A stretch of DNA of 12,167 bases from Gammaproteobacteria bacterium (GTDB taxonomy: Bacteria > Pseudomonadota > Gammaproteobacteria > HK1). The stretch is taken from contig JAGRHX010000614.1 of the NCBI GenBank assembly GCA_020444775.1, positions 1 through 12,167 on the forward strand, in the 5' to 3' direction. Made by a program: the position numbers and the translations under genes. Below, piece by piece: positions 1 to 6,803 of this stretch; position 1 is the first letter of the stretch, and each line of letters begins with the position of its first letter. The notes below the pieces were generated by a model. The model made no database searches. It was given only the letters and a program-made list of their open reading frames with translations, and was not told the origin of the DNA.

Positions 1-192
1 TTCTTCATGCTCACCGGCTTCCACGGGCTGCATGTCACCGTCGGCGCGCTCATGCTGCTTTTCGTCATGTTCCGCGGCATGAAGGGCCACTTCAACAGCA
101 AGCATCACTTCGCTTTTGAGGCGGCTGCCTGGTATTGGCACTTCGTCGACGTGGTGTGGCTCGGCTTGTTCATCTTCGTCTACTGGCTGTGA
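1..192 (+). CDS. coxC: Cytochrome c oxidase subunit III, C-terminal end (partial)
   Basis: The open frame enters at base 1 and stops with TGA at 190-192, leaving the last 63 residues. Subunit III is a core membrane subunit of the aa3-type cytochrome c oxidase in the inner membrane. The visible part has the family's conserved F-H-G-L-H-V segment (residues 7-12 of the fragment), followed by a transmembrane helix. It ends with the hallmark [10 protein letters not shown] helix. The protein stops right after that helix, as is usual. The oxidase assembly genes downstream (surf1, ctaA, ctaB) support the call. The N-terminal three quarters or so lie outside the window, so the true start cannot be seen. 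Confidence 0.95.
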   Translation, partial: FFMLTGFHGLHVTVGALMLLFVMFRGMKGHFNSKHHFAFEAAAWYWHFVDVVWLGLFIFVYWL

Positions 193-287
193 GCGCTTGA
201 TGCCTTGCACGCGCCGCGGAACGCTCGAGGTTTCGCGGCGCGCCTTCCACGCTTCGACGGCGACTGTCAGCTTCCTCCTGCTAGCTG

Positions 288-310
288 GCCCGACTCTAAG
301 TCGGTCGGGC
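288..310 (+). terminator. Hairpin after coxC, possible weak terminator
   Basis: GCCCGAC at 288-294 pairs perfectly with GTCGGGC at 304-310 around a 9-nt loop, about 95 nt after the coxC stop. No run of T follows, so it is not a canonical intrinsic terminator. It could pause or stabilise the 3' end of the oxidase transcript. The rest of 193-467 shows no convincing gene. Confidence 0.35.
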
Positions 311-467
311 AGTCGTGAGCTTACGTTGTCTCATGAGTTGAAGACTTGCCACCTCGGCCAACTCCTCGGCGTGAGGGGCCCGTCCTGATCGTAATCTGCC
401 GCATGATTCCCCGCGCAGCCCCTGGCGTCACCGTCAGGCTGCTGCAACGGCCTTGTTCAAGTCACTG

Positions 468-674
468 CTAGAACGCCGAGTGCGGTTGGATTACACCGGC
501 CGCCCAGAGCAGGAAGAGCAGGATGAACAGCGCGATCGAAAGAGAAATCCGCATCGTCAGCGCTTTTGCCATCTTCTTCGAGTCGCCTTCGCGACCGCGA
601 ACGAGTGTCAAAGCGCCGCTTGCCAGAGACGCGACAATCAAGCAGAAGATTCCAATCACGAGTACTTTGGACAT
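468..674 (-). CDS. DUF2909 family small twin-transmembrane protein
   Basis: This is a 68-residue protein starting M-S-K-V-L. It has two hydrophobic helices, at about residues 3-22 and 43-62, joined by a short basic loop (R-G-R-E-G-D-S-K-K). That matches the DUF2909 twin-transmembrane family, which is often found between coxC and surf1 in gammaproteobacteria. The frame is open upstream to 728, but the extra 18 residues are polar and unlike the family. The ATG at 674 places the first helix at the N-terminus, as expected. A GGAG lies 11 nt upstream of it, which is rather far. The function is unknown; its location suggests a link to cytochrome oxidase assembly. It runs opposite to the surrounding cox genes, so it needs its own promoter. 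Confidence 0.8.
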   Translation of the reverse strand: MSKVLVIGIFCLIVASLASGALTLVRGREGDSKKMAKALTMRISLSIALFILLFLLWAAGVIQPHSAF

Positions 675-736
675 CAACGAAGCTACTCCGCATGTAGGCT
701 TCGAACTGTACCGTCTGTGCGCATTCACCGCTCGTC

Positions 737-764
737 ATCATGCCCGCGCACTGACCCTCGTCAA
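737..764 (-). promoter_or_regulatory. Candidate sigma-70 promoter for the DUF2909 gene
   Basis: On the minus strand a -35-like TTGACG (764-759) is followed after 16 nt by a -10-like CATGAT (742-737). They match consensus at 5/6 and 4/6. Transcription would start near 730, leaving a leader of about 55 nt before the ATG at 674. Found by eye only. Confidence 0.3.
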
Positions 765-781
765 CGCAGGTCCCAAGCGCC

Positions 782-1510
782 ATGAAAGTATTGCTCCGGG
801 TGTTGCCCTGGGCGACTGGCCTCGCTCTGCTCGTGCTTTTCGTCTCGCTCGGATTCTGGCAACTGCGCCGGGCGGACGAAAAGCAACTCGAGCTCGACGC
901 ATTCGACACCGCGACCGGCCCCGCGCTCCGGCTCGACGCGCCGTCACTTTCCGACCTCCTGACCGGGCCTCCAGAATCCTGGATGTACCGGCATGTGCTG
1001 GTGGCTGGTGAATTTGACCGGGATCGGCAATTCCTGCTCGACAACCGTACCCATGACGGCCGCGCGGGGTACCATGTGCTTTCGCTGCTCGACCTCGGTG
1101 GGGCCCGGATTCTGGTCAACCGCGGGTGGATACCGGCGCCCGCCGATCGGTCGGTCAAGCCGCAGTTGGATCCGCCTCCGTCGGTAGGTACCTTCAGTGG
1201 TCGCCTGTGGCGATTTCCGCGTCCGGGTCTACTGCTCGGAGCGGACGGCTTTGAACGTTCTGGCTGGCCCAAAGTAGTTCAACGCTTGGACGCATCGGAA
1301 ATCGAGCGCGCTCTGGACGGTAGTGCGGTGCTTCCCGCACAACTGCTTCTAGACCCGGAACTCGAGCATGGCTACGTCCGCGCCTGGCAACCGCACCAGA
1401 ACGTCACCCCGGACCGACATCGAGCCTATGCCTTGCAGTGGTTCACCATGGCGCTGGCGCTGGTGGTGATCGCCATCGTAGTCAACAGACGGACGAGACA
1501 TGTCCAATAG
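782..1510 (+). CDS. SURF1 family cytochrome c oxidase assembly protein
   Basis: SURF1 (Shy1 in yeast) helps insert heme a/a3 into subunit I of the aa3 oxidase and sits in the inner membrane. The 242-residue protein has the family's two-helix layout. An N-terminal helix (about 8-24) runs into the conserved G-F-W-Q-L-R-R motif (24-30). A periplasmic domain follows, with L-D-N-R-x-x-D-G-R-A-G-Y and then V-N-R-G-W-I-P. The C-terminal helix follows Q-W-F-T-M-A-L. The length is typical. The ATG at 782 is well placed for the first helix, although the ribosome binding site is weak. The gene overlaps the next one by 11 nt, which suggests translational coupling. It is probably first in the surf1-CX3C-ctaA-ctaB operon. 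Confidence 0.93.
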   Translation: MKVLLRVLPWATGLALLVLFVSLGFWQLRRADEKQLELDAFDTATGPALRLDAPSLSDLLTGPPESWMYRHVLVAGEFDRDRQFLLDNRTHDGRAGYHVLSLLDLGGARILVNRGWIPAPADRSVKPQLDPPPSVGTFSGRLWRFPRPGLLLGADGFERSGWPKVVQRLDASEIERALDGSAVLPAQLLLDPELEHGYVRAWQPHQNVTPDRHRAYALQWFTMALALVVIAIVVNRRTRHVQ

Positions 1511-2114
1511 GTCCGCATCCGAAACCACGACCGCGCCCAGCTCGGCTACGGGTAACCCCCGGGGTCGCTGGGTGTTGATAGGCCTGTTCGCGCTGTTCTT
1601 TGCGCCAATCCTGCTCGCCTATGTGCTCAACGTGTTTCGTCCGGACTGGCTGCCATTCGGCCAGGTGAATCGCGGCACGCTGTACGACCCGGCAATTCAA
1701 CTCGAGGGGCTGGCGCCGCTCGAGCCCATGTCCAACGATCCGGAGGCTGTACACAAGCTCTGGAATCTGGTCTATCTGGGGTCGATGCCCTGTGAACAGG
1801 CGTGTCTGGCAGCGCAGAACGAACTCCGTAAGGTCATCCCGGCACTGGGCCGACGTGCCGAGCGTGCTCAGGCCATCTGGGTTCTGCCAAGTCAGCCGGA
1901 CGCAAGCGTGGCAGCATCATCCGATCCACGGTTTCTACCCAGATATGTGGTGAGCGGCGGTCTGGAACGCCTTCTGTCCGCGTCCCCTGCGCCGACTCTC
2001 CTTGTGGTCGACCCGAGACGTTATGCCGTCCTGCATTATCCGATCGACACGCCAGCATCCCCCGTTCTCAAGGATCTCGAACGTCTGCTTCGCATCTCCA
2101 AAATCGAACAATGA
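1500..2114 (+). CDS. Membrane-anchored CX3C protein of the oxidase assembly cluster
   Basis: This 204-residue protein has a polar N-terminus and one transmembrane helix (about 24-45), then a domain predicted to be periplasmic. The domain has a single C-x3-C pair (C98 and C102, in P-C-E-Q-A-C) preceded by a hydrophobic strand (W-N-L-V-Y-L-G). Another strand follows (A-I-W-V-L), and then L-L-V-V-D-P with His179 in V-L-H-Y. This resembles a thioredoxin fold of the SCO copper-chaperone type, where CX3C plus a later His binds copper. Proteins of this kind between surf1 and ctaA are usually annotated as hypothetical or oxidase assembly proteins. It overlaps surf1 by 11 nt and ctaA by 4 nt. The gene's existence is secure; copper or thiol chemistry is inference. 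Confidence 0.85.
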   Translation: MSNRSASETTTAPSSATGNPRGRWVLIGLFALFFAPILLAYVLNVFRPDWLPFGQVNRGTLYDPAIQLEGLAPLEPMSNDPEAVHKLWNLVYLGSMPCEQACLAAQNELRKVIPALGRRAERAQAIWVLPSQPDASVAASSDPRFLPRYVVSGGLERLLSASPAPTLLVVDPRRYAVLHYPIDTPASPVLKDLERLLRISKIEQ

Positions 2115-3169
2115 GCCCCATCCGCGCAATCCGCACCCTTACCCTGCTCGGCGCCGCCCTGGCCTTTCTGGTCATTATCTTCGGCGCCTACGTGAGACTG
2201 TCGAACGCCGGCTTGTCCTGTCCGGACTGGCCGGGCTGCTACGGTAAGTTGGTCGTGCCGCAATCCGAAGCGGCGATCAGCGAGGCAAACGCCAGCTTCC
2301 CGCATCGCCCGGTTGATGTGACGCGGGCATGGCTGGAGATGATCCATCGTTATCTCGCCTCTACCCTTGGCCTCATCATCCTGGCGACCGCGCTCATCGC
2401 CTGGCGTTGCCGCCGTACACCGGGTGTGCCCACGCGGCTTGCGCTGTTGCTTGTCGGACTTGTCATCTTCCAAGGCATGCTTGGCATGTGGACGGTCACC
2501 CTGCTATTGAAACCCATCGTCGTCACCGGCCACCTGATCGGCGGTATCCTTACCTTCGTGCTCTTGTTCCTGACCTACCTGCGTGCCGGCAATGTACGAG
2601 ATGTCCGTGCTGCCAGAATCAGCCCAGCATCTGCGACCGGGGGGACCCGACTGCTCATCACACTGAGCGCGACCGTGCTGCTCGCGCAGATAATCCTCGG
2701 CGGCTGGACGTCCACGAACTATGCAGCGCTCGCCTGCCCGGACTTTCCGACCTGCCAGGGTCAGCTCATACCCGAGCTACATCTCTCTGAAGCGCTCCGG
2801 CCCTGGCGTGGCCTTGGCGTGAACTATGAGGGGGGCGTTCTAGGGAACACGGCCCGGGTCACGATCCACTTCCTGCACCGACTTGGTGCCCTCACCGTGC
2901 TCGTGCTCTTGCTCGCGACCGCCTGGGCGGCGATCCGCCAGGGCGGAGCGTTGAAGAAGCTAGGTGCCGTGCTGGTTGCTGGGGTCGGCATCCAAATCAG
3001 CCTTGGTATCAGCAACGTGGTGCTGGGCCTGCCCCTACTGGTGGCAGTCGCGCACACTGGCGGGGCGGCATTGCTATTGCTGCTGGTGTTGGCCATGTAC
3101 CATACGGCAGGGCTTGCTCAACATGAGCGAGGAACCCCGGAAGCGTCACCGCAAGCATCACCGGCCTGA
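2111..3169 (+). CDS. ctaA: Heme A synthase (COX15/CtaA family)
   Basis: CtaA oxidises the C8 methyl group of heme O to a formyl group, giving heme A for the aa3 oxidase. The 352-residue protein has about eight hydrophobic helices in two similar halves. Each half has a helix with a key histidine: H79 in E-M-I-H-R and H141 in V-T-G-H-L, then H253/H256 in I-H-F-L-H-R and H315 in V-A-H-T-G. Two extracytoplasmic cysteine pairs are present, C37/C43 in C-P-D-W-P-G-C and C209/C215 in C-P-D-F-P-T-C. This is the family's usual repeated layout, and the key residues look intact. The start overlaps the previous stop as ATGA, so translational coupling is likely; I see no clear Shine-Dalgarno site. The last 20 or so residues are a polar tail. 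Confidence 0.95.
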   Translation: MSPIRAIRTLTLLGAALAFLVIIFGAYVRLSNAGLSCPDWPGCYGKLVVPQSEAAISEANASFPHRPVDVTRAWLEMIHRYLASTLGLIILATALIAWRCRRTPGVPTRLALLLVGLVIFQGMLGMWTVTLLLKPIVVTGHLIGGILTFVLLFLTYLRAGNVRDVRAARISPASATGGTRLLITLSATVLLAQIILGGWTSTNYAALACPDFPTCQGQLIPELHLSEALRPWRGLGVNYEGGVLGNTARVTIHFLHRLGALTVLVLLLATAWAAIRQGGALKKLGAVLVAGVGIQISLGISNVVLGLPLLVAVAHTGGAALLLLLVLAMYHTAGLAQHERGTPEASPQASPA

Positions 3170-3238
3170 GCCGTGTCAGTGTTCTCGCATTCACGAGCCA
3201 GGGCTGCGCACCCACCTCCCACGATCTAGAATCCAGAC

Positions 3239-4144
3239 GTGAGCACCATCCAACCTCGAGAGAATCTGATTACCACCCCAGCTACTCCCCTGTGGCGGGA
3301 TTACGTGCAGCTTTGCAAGCCGAAGGTGGTGGTGATGCTGGTCTTCACGGCGGTGGTCGGCATGTTCCTGGCTACGCCCGGGCTGGTACCTCTGGACGCG
3401 CTGGTCTTCGGCACGATCGGCATCGGGCTCGCATCGGCGGCGGGGGCTGCCTTCAACCAGATCATCGACGCCCGTATCGATGAGCTGATGGATCGCACGC
3501 AGCGGCGTCCGCTGCCCGGGCGTCGCGTGACCCGTCAAAACGCGTGGCTGTTCGCTTGGTGTTTGTGCATCGCCGGTACGATGCTGCTGGCGGCCACGGT
3601 CAACGTGCTGACCGCGTTCCTGACTCTGGCTTCGATGGTCGGCTATTCCGTCATCTATACGGTCTATCTGAAACGGGCAACGCCGCAGAACATCGTCATT
3701 GGTGGTGCCGCCGGTGCGATGCCGCCGGTGTTGGGCTGGACCAGCGTCACGGGCGCGCTGGATCCGCATGCCCTGCTGCTGTTCTTGATCATCTTCGCCT
3801 GGACGCCTCCACACTTCTGGGCACTGGCCATTCATCGCCGTGAAGAATACGCGAAGGCGGACATACCGATGTTGCCGGTCACGCACGGTGAGGCGTATAC
3901 CAAGCTCCAGGTGATCTACTACACGATCATCCTGGCTATCGTATCGCTATTGCCTTTCATCACCGGCATGAGCGGTCTGGCCTACCTGTTTGCGGCGCTG
4001 GTGCTGGATGCAGGCTTCCTCTATCAGGCGTGGCTGCTCTACGCTGGCCGCGATGGCACTCGCCCGATGAAGGTCTTCGCATTCTCCATCTACTACCTCG
4101 CGGCACTTTTCGCGGCCCTGCTGATCGACCACTACCTACTGTAG
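3239..4144 (+). CDS. ctaB: Protoheme IX farnesyltransferase (heme O synthase)
   Basis: CtaB adds a farnesyl group to protoheme to make heme O, the substrate of CtaA encoded just upstream. The 301-residue protein belongs to the UbiA prenyltransferase superfamily. The first Asp-rich motif is N73-x3-D77-x3-D81-x3-D85-R-T-x-x-R-P-L. The second conserved loop is H-R-x-E-E-Y-x-x-A-D-I-P-M-L-P (about 196-211). About eight or nine transmembrane helices are visible. The start is GTG at 3239: a TAG lies in frame at 3227-3229, and the next ATG (residue 33) falls inside the first helix. No strong Shine-Dalgarno is visible. The 69-nt gap after ctaA holds no clear terminator, so it is probably in the same operon. 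A sco/senC gene often follows ctaB in related genomes, but none is present here. Confidence 0.95.
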   Translation: MSTIQPRENLITTPATPLWRDYVQLCKPKVVVMLVFTAVVGMFLATPGLVPLDALVFGTIGIGLASAAGAAFNQIIDARIDELMDRTQRRPLPGRRVTRQNAWLFAWCLCIAGTMLLAATVNVLTAFLTLASMVGYSVIYTVYLKRATPQNIVIGGAAGAMPPVLGWTSVTGALDPHALLLFLIIFAWTPPHFWALAIHRREEYAKADIPMLPVTHGEAYTKLQVIYYTIILAIVSLLPFITGMSGLAYLFAALVLDAGFLYQAWLLYAGRDGTRPMKVFAFSIYYLAALFAALLIDHYLL

Positions 4145-4722
4145 TCGCACGCCGTCATCTCTCTCCCTCAGCAGCTGTTTCGCCCTCGTCTTACTCCTAT
4201 TTGGGCAGGCAATGGAATCGGGTAGAAGGCGAGGTCGTTCCCGCCGCCTTCCCAAACACCGGACATTCGGTTCCGCCTCCGGCGGTTCATGAAGCGCGCA
4301 GGAGTCGATGCACGGCATCGAGCAACAAAGTGACGCCTTGAGTCGTTCGAGGCTGTGACACAGGCTGCGTTCGAGTGCGCCTAGAAAGCATCCGAATCCG
4401 CGCGGCCAGTCGTCGCCGACTGTCTTCAGCTACCCGTCTGCGCGGCGTCCGGTCCCGCAGACGCCTGTAATCCCGCCTCCACACCCGGCTTCCATTCGCG
4501 CGCTCGCTTCCGCTTCCGCTTTCGTTCGCGCACAGGCCGTGGCGACCGACTCGGCGCCAGCGTCGCCATCTCCGAGGGGTCCTCCTCGGCTCCTGACTAT
4601 GAACCTTCTGGCCTAATCGGCGCTGCGCGTGTTCCCGACGCCTGCTCTCAGCTGATACTCCCTTGCCGGGTGTGTAGAGGACTTTCAACTCCGGCCGGGC
4701 GCACCCAACGGGCGCACAATGC
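4145..4722. other. Intergenic region between convergent ctaB and rpoH, with hairpins
   Basis: No convincing gene is found in this stretch. It holds several short perfect inverted repeats. CCGCC/GGCGG lies at 4273-4285. TCGATGC/GCATCGA lies at 4305-4321 around a 3-nt loop. GCCTTGAG/TTCGAGGC lies at 4335-4353 with two G-T pairs. CGTCTGCG/CGCAGACG lies at 4435-4463 around a 13-nt loop. A pyrimidine-rich tract lies at about 4502-4530. The only long open frame (minus strand, 4287-4748) encodes an arginine-saturated peptide typical of non-coding GC-rich DNA. The region may hold the 3' end of the ctaB transcript, a small RNA or remnants of a lost gene; nothing decides between these. Confidence 0.5.
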
Positions 4723-4756
4723 AAAAAAGCCGGATGTGCGAAGCACATCCGGCTTT
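4723..4756 (-). terminator. Rho-independent terminator of rpoH
   Basis: A perfect 14-bp stem (4726-4739 with 4743-4756) closes on a 3-nt loop. Read on the minus strand, the GC-rich stem ends in a run of six T (4728-4723), the classical intrinsic terminator form. It lies about 55 nt past the rpoH stop. On the plus strand only three T follow the stem, so it should be much weaker for transcripts coming from ctaB. Confidence 0.92.
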
Positions 4757-4809
4757 GGTGAGCGTCTTGCCGGGCTACTCGATCCAGGACGGTTTTCGTC
4801 TCGGTCTAC

Positions 4810-5661
4810 TCAGGCTTCCAGGCCCCGTCGCAGCTTGGCGAAAGCATTCTTCTCAAGCTGGCGAATTCGTTCCGCCGAGACTCCGTACTTGTCGGCAAGG
4901 TCCTGCAAGGTGGCCTTCTCATCCTGCAACCAGCGCGCCGAGACGATCTCGCGACTGCGGTCATCAAGCCGCTCCAACGCTACGCCGAGCTTCTCGTGCA
5001 TGTGGTTGTCCCACTCGGCCGCCTCGACCAGACCGGCCGGCTCATAGGACGTGTCTTGCAGATAAGCCGCCGGGGCGAAACGCTCACTTTCCGAATCGAC
5101 GTCCGGCTGGGCGTCGAAGGCTGCATCGTGCGCATTCAGCCGCTGTTCCATTTCCATGACGACTTCGGAAGAGACACCGAGATCACGTGCAACCTCACTG
5201 ATCTCCTCCTGATTCATCCAACCCAGCCGCTTCTTGGCGCTACGCAGGTTGAAGAACAGCTTGCGTTGCGGCTTGGTCGTCGCAACCTTGACGATGCGCC
5301 AGTTGCGCAGAATGAACTCGTGAATCTCTGCCCGAATCCAATGTACCGCAAATGAGACCAAGCGCACGCCCAGCTCGGGGTCGAAGCGCTTTACCGCCTT
5401 CATCAGCCCGATGTTGCCTTCTTGGATCAGGTCGGCCTCCGCCAGACCGTAACCGGAATAGCCACGAGCAACCTTCACGACGAAGCGCAGGTGCGAAAGC
5501 ACCAGCTGCCAGGCTGCCTGCAGGTCGTCATCATCCCTGAAGCGGGTGGCCAGCTCCTGTTCGTCCTCCTGGCTCAGCATCGGGACGCTGTTCACCGCCT
5601 GCCTATAGGCATCCAGACTACCTGCCGGCAAAGCCATGAGTGGTTGTAGAGCCTTGGACAT
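4810..5661 (-). CDS. rpoH: RNA polymerase heat-shock sigma factor, sigma-32
   Basis: RpoH directs RNA polymerase to heat-shock promoters (chaperones and proteases). The 283-residue protein is close in length to the E. coli one and clearly similar throughout. Region 2 includes L-S-H-L-R-F-V-V (56-63), [14 protein letters not shown] (77-90) and the [10 protein letters not shown] segment (121-130). The RpoH box Q-R-K-L-F-F-N-L-R (132-140), diagnostic of sigma-32 rather than other sigmas, is intact. The region 4.2 helix-turn-helix is T-L-Q-D-L-A...[10 protein letters not shown] (251-270). The frame is open 13 codons further up, but ATG 5661 aligns with known N-termini and has GGGGG about 8-9 nt upstream. 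It is last in the ftsY-ftsE-ftsX-rpoH order, but 116 nt upstream hold its own control signals, including a CIRCE operator. Confidence 0.97.
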   Translation of the reverse strand: MSKALQPLMALPAGSLDAYRQAVNSVPMLSQEDEQELATRFRDDDDLQAAWQLVLSHLRFVVKVARGYSGYGLAEADLIQEGNIGLMKAVKRFDPELGVRLVSFAVHWIRAEIHEFILRNWRIVKVATTKPQRKLFFNLRSAKKRLGWMNQEEISEVARDLGVSSEVVMEMEQRLNAHDAAFDAQPDVDSESERFAPAAYLQDTSYEPAGLVEAAEWDNHMHEKLGVALERLDDRSREIVSARWLQDEKATLQDLADKYGVSAERIRQLEKNAFAKLRRGLEA

Positions 5662-5690
5662 TTCATGACCCCCATCTAGGTTATAGGCCA

Positions 5691-5735
5691 ATATTAGCAC
5701 TTTCCCTTTTTGAGTGCTAAAGCGTCCAAGGGTTC
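5691..5735 (-). promoter_or_regulatory. Candidate rpoH promoters (sigma-E-like and sigma-70-like)
   Basis: On the minus strand GAACCC (5735-5730) is followed after 16 nt by TCAAAA (5713-5708). This resembles the sigma-E pattern (GAACTT, about 16 nt, then TCAAA or TCTGA) and would start near 5700, inside CIRCE. A second pair is TTAGCA (5720-5715), 18 nt, TAATAT (5696-5691), each matching sigma-70 consensus at 4/6. Both overlap the CIRCE arms. E. coli rpoH has several promoters, one of them sigma-E dependent, so the idea is reasonable, but these are matches by eye. Confidence 0.4.
5694..5720 (-). promoter_or_regulatory. CIRCE operator (HrcA binding site) upstream of rpoH
   Basis: The plus strand reads TTAGCACTT, nine bases, then GAGTGCTAA. 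The CIRCE consensus is TTAGCACTC-N9-GAGTGCTAA, so 17 of 18 arm bases match and the spacer is exactly nine. CIRCE is bound by the HrcA repressor, usually in front of groESL or dnaK-grpE. Here it ends 32 nt before the rpoH start codon and overlaps the candidate promoter elements, a position suited to repression. No hrcA gene lies in the window. The match is far beyond chance for this length; HrcA binding is inferred. Confidence 0.88.
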
Positions 5736-5777
5736 ATCGGCCACTCTTAACGTATCTTCACCTCGATTGCCGAAACG

Positions 5778-6770
5778 TCAGTCCGGCTCTACAGCCCGCA
5801 GGTGACGACCGACTGCCAACCAGGATCCGGCCAGTCCAAGCAAGCCGCCGCCGAGCAACAAGCCGGCCGCAAGCCCCACATCCAGCCCATGTATATCGAT
5901 GACCGTGTCGTAGGCGCGACCCAGCGCATGAACAGGACCGGAAAGAGTCAGCACGATCAACTCGACGGCCAGCAAGGCCGTGGCCCCGCCGAGCAGCCCG
6001 AACACCAGACCCTGATATAGAAAGGGCCGTCGAACGAAGCCATCGCTGGCGCCGAACAGCTTGCATATCTCAATCTCTTCTCGTCGATTCTCGACCGTGA
6101 CTCGCACTGTGTTGCCGACCAAGACGGTGACACCGAAAGCGATCAGCACCAGCACCACGACCAGCACACGCTCGCAAAGCGCAAGAATGGCGCCAAGCCG
6201 CAGCAGCCAGCCGGCATCCGATGTAGCGAGCTCGATCTCCTGTCGTGCTTCCAGGGATTTGAGCAGAGCCTCCAGTCGCATCAGGTCGACTTCCCCTGGA
6301 CGTGGTTCGATCAGCAGCACCGGGGGAAGCGGATTCTCGCCGTCCAGCAGACCGGTCAGGTCGCCGAATCCCGACCAGTTCGCATATTCGGCCATGGCCT
6401 GCTTCGGCGTGATGATCTCGACCCGGCCGATGTCGGGATGCAAGCGCAACTCCGCCGCAAATCGCCGTACATCGTTCTCGCCCAGCTCCGAGCCCAGGAA
6501 AGCGGACACGCTGTATGCGCCACTCCATCCCCGTGTCAGGCCACCCAGATTGACCACACTGAGGTAGGCGCAGGCCGGCAGGGCCATCGCAACCGCTACC
6601 ACCAATACGGTCATGATGGTTGCCACCGGTGCTCGAGCCATGCGCTGCAATGTCTCGAGGAGGCTTCCCGTGTGTCCGGTCCGATAGCGCGAGTTTCCGG
6701 CGCGTGCGCCACCTGCTGACCCGTCGCTAATGCGGCGCGTTGTCAGGATTCGTTGCATCGCTCTGATCAT
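5778..6770 (-). CDS. ftsX: Cell division protein FtsX
   Basis: FtsX is the membrane partner of the ATPase FtsE. The complex sits at the division septum and controls peptidoglycan hydrolases from the cytoplasmic side. The 330-residue protein has a basic cytoplasmic N-terminus (1-46), a first helix (about 48-73) and an extracytoplasmic domain (about 75-190). Three more helices follow (about 198-220, 251-276, 297-320). The conserved cytoplasmic loop reads N-T-V-R-V-T-V-E-N-R-R-E-E-I-E-I-C-K-L-F-G-A (220-241). This is the usual four-helix FtsX layout, slightly shorter than the E. coli protein. ATG 6770 is used, with GGTGA about 10 nt upstream; ATG 6758 is the alternative. The ftsE stop lies 33 nt upstream, whereas many relatives have an overlap. 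Confidence 0.95.
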   Translation of the reverse strand: MIRAMQRILTTRRISDGSAGGARAGNSRYRTGHTGSLLETLQRMARAPVATIMTVLVVAVAMALPACAYLSVVNLGGLTRGWSGAYSVSAFLGSELGENDVRRFAAELRLHPDIGRVEIITPKQAMAEYANWSGFGDLTGLLDGENPLPPVLLIEPRPGEVDLMRLEALLKSLEARQEIELATSDAGWLLRLGAILALCERVLVVVLVLIAFGVTVLVGNTVRVTVENRREEIEICKLFGASDGFVRRPFLYQGLVFGLLGGATALLAVELIVLTLSGPVHALGRAYDTVIDIHGLDVGLAAGLLLGGGLLGLAGSWLAVGRHLRAVEPD

Positions 6771-6803
6771 CGGATGGCCGTCACCGAGTGTTCGTCGGAA
6801 GAC

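Noticed and set aside
457..1272. 271-codon open frame on the minus strand
   Set aside because: It lies opposite surf1 and overlaps the DUF2909 gene in another frame. The product is Ser/Arg-rich with no membrane or domain pattern.
4287..4748. 153-codon open frame on the minus strand beyond the rpoH terminator
   Set aside because: The product is arginine-saturated with no recognisable domain, its start overlaps the rpoH terminator stem, and it covers several hairpins. It looks like chance openness in GC-rich DNA.
4723..4756. Strong bidirectional terminator serving both ctaB and rpoH
   Set aside because: The stem is symmetric, but only the minus-strand reading ends in six T; the plus strand has three. 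It is assigned to rpoH only.
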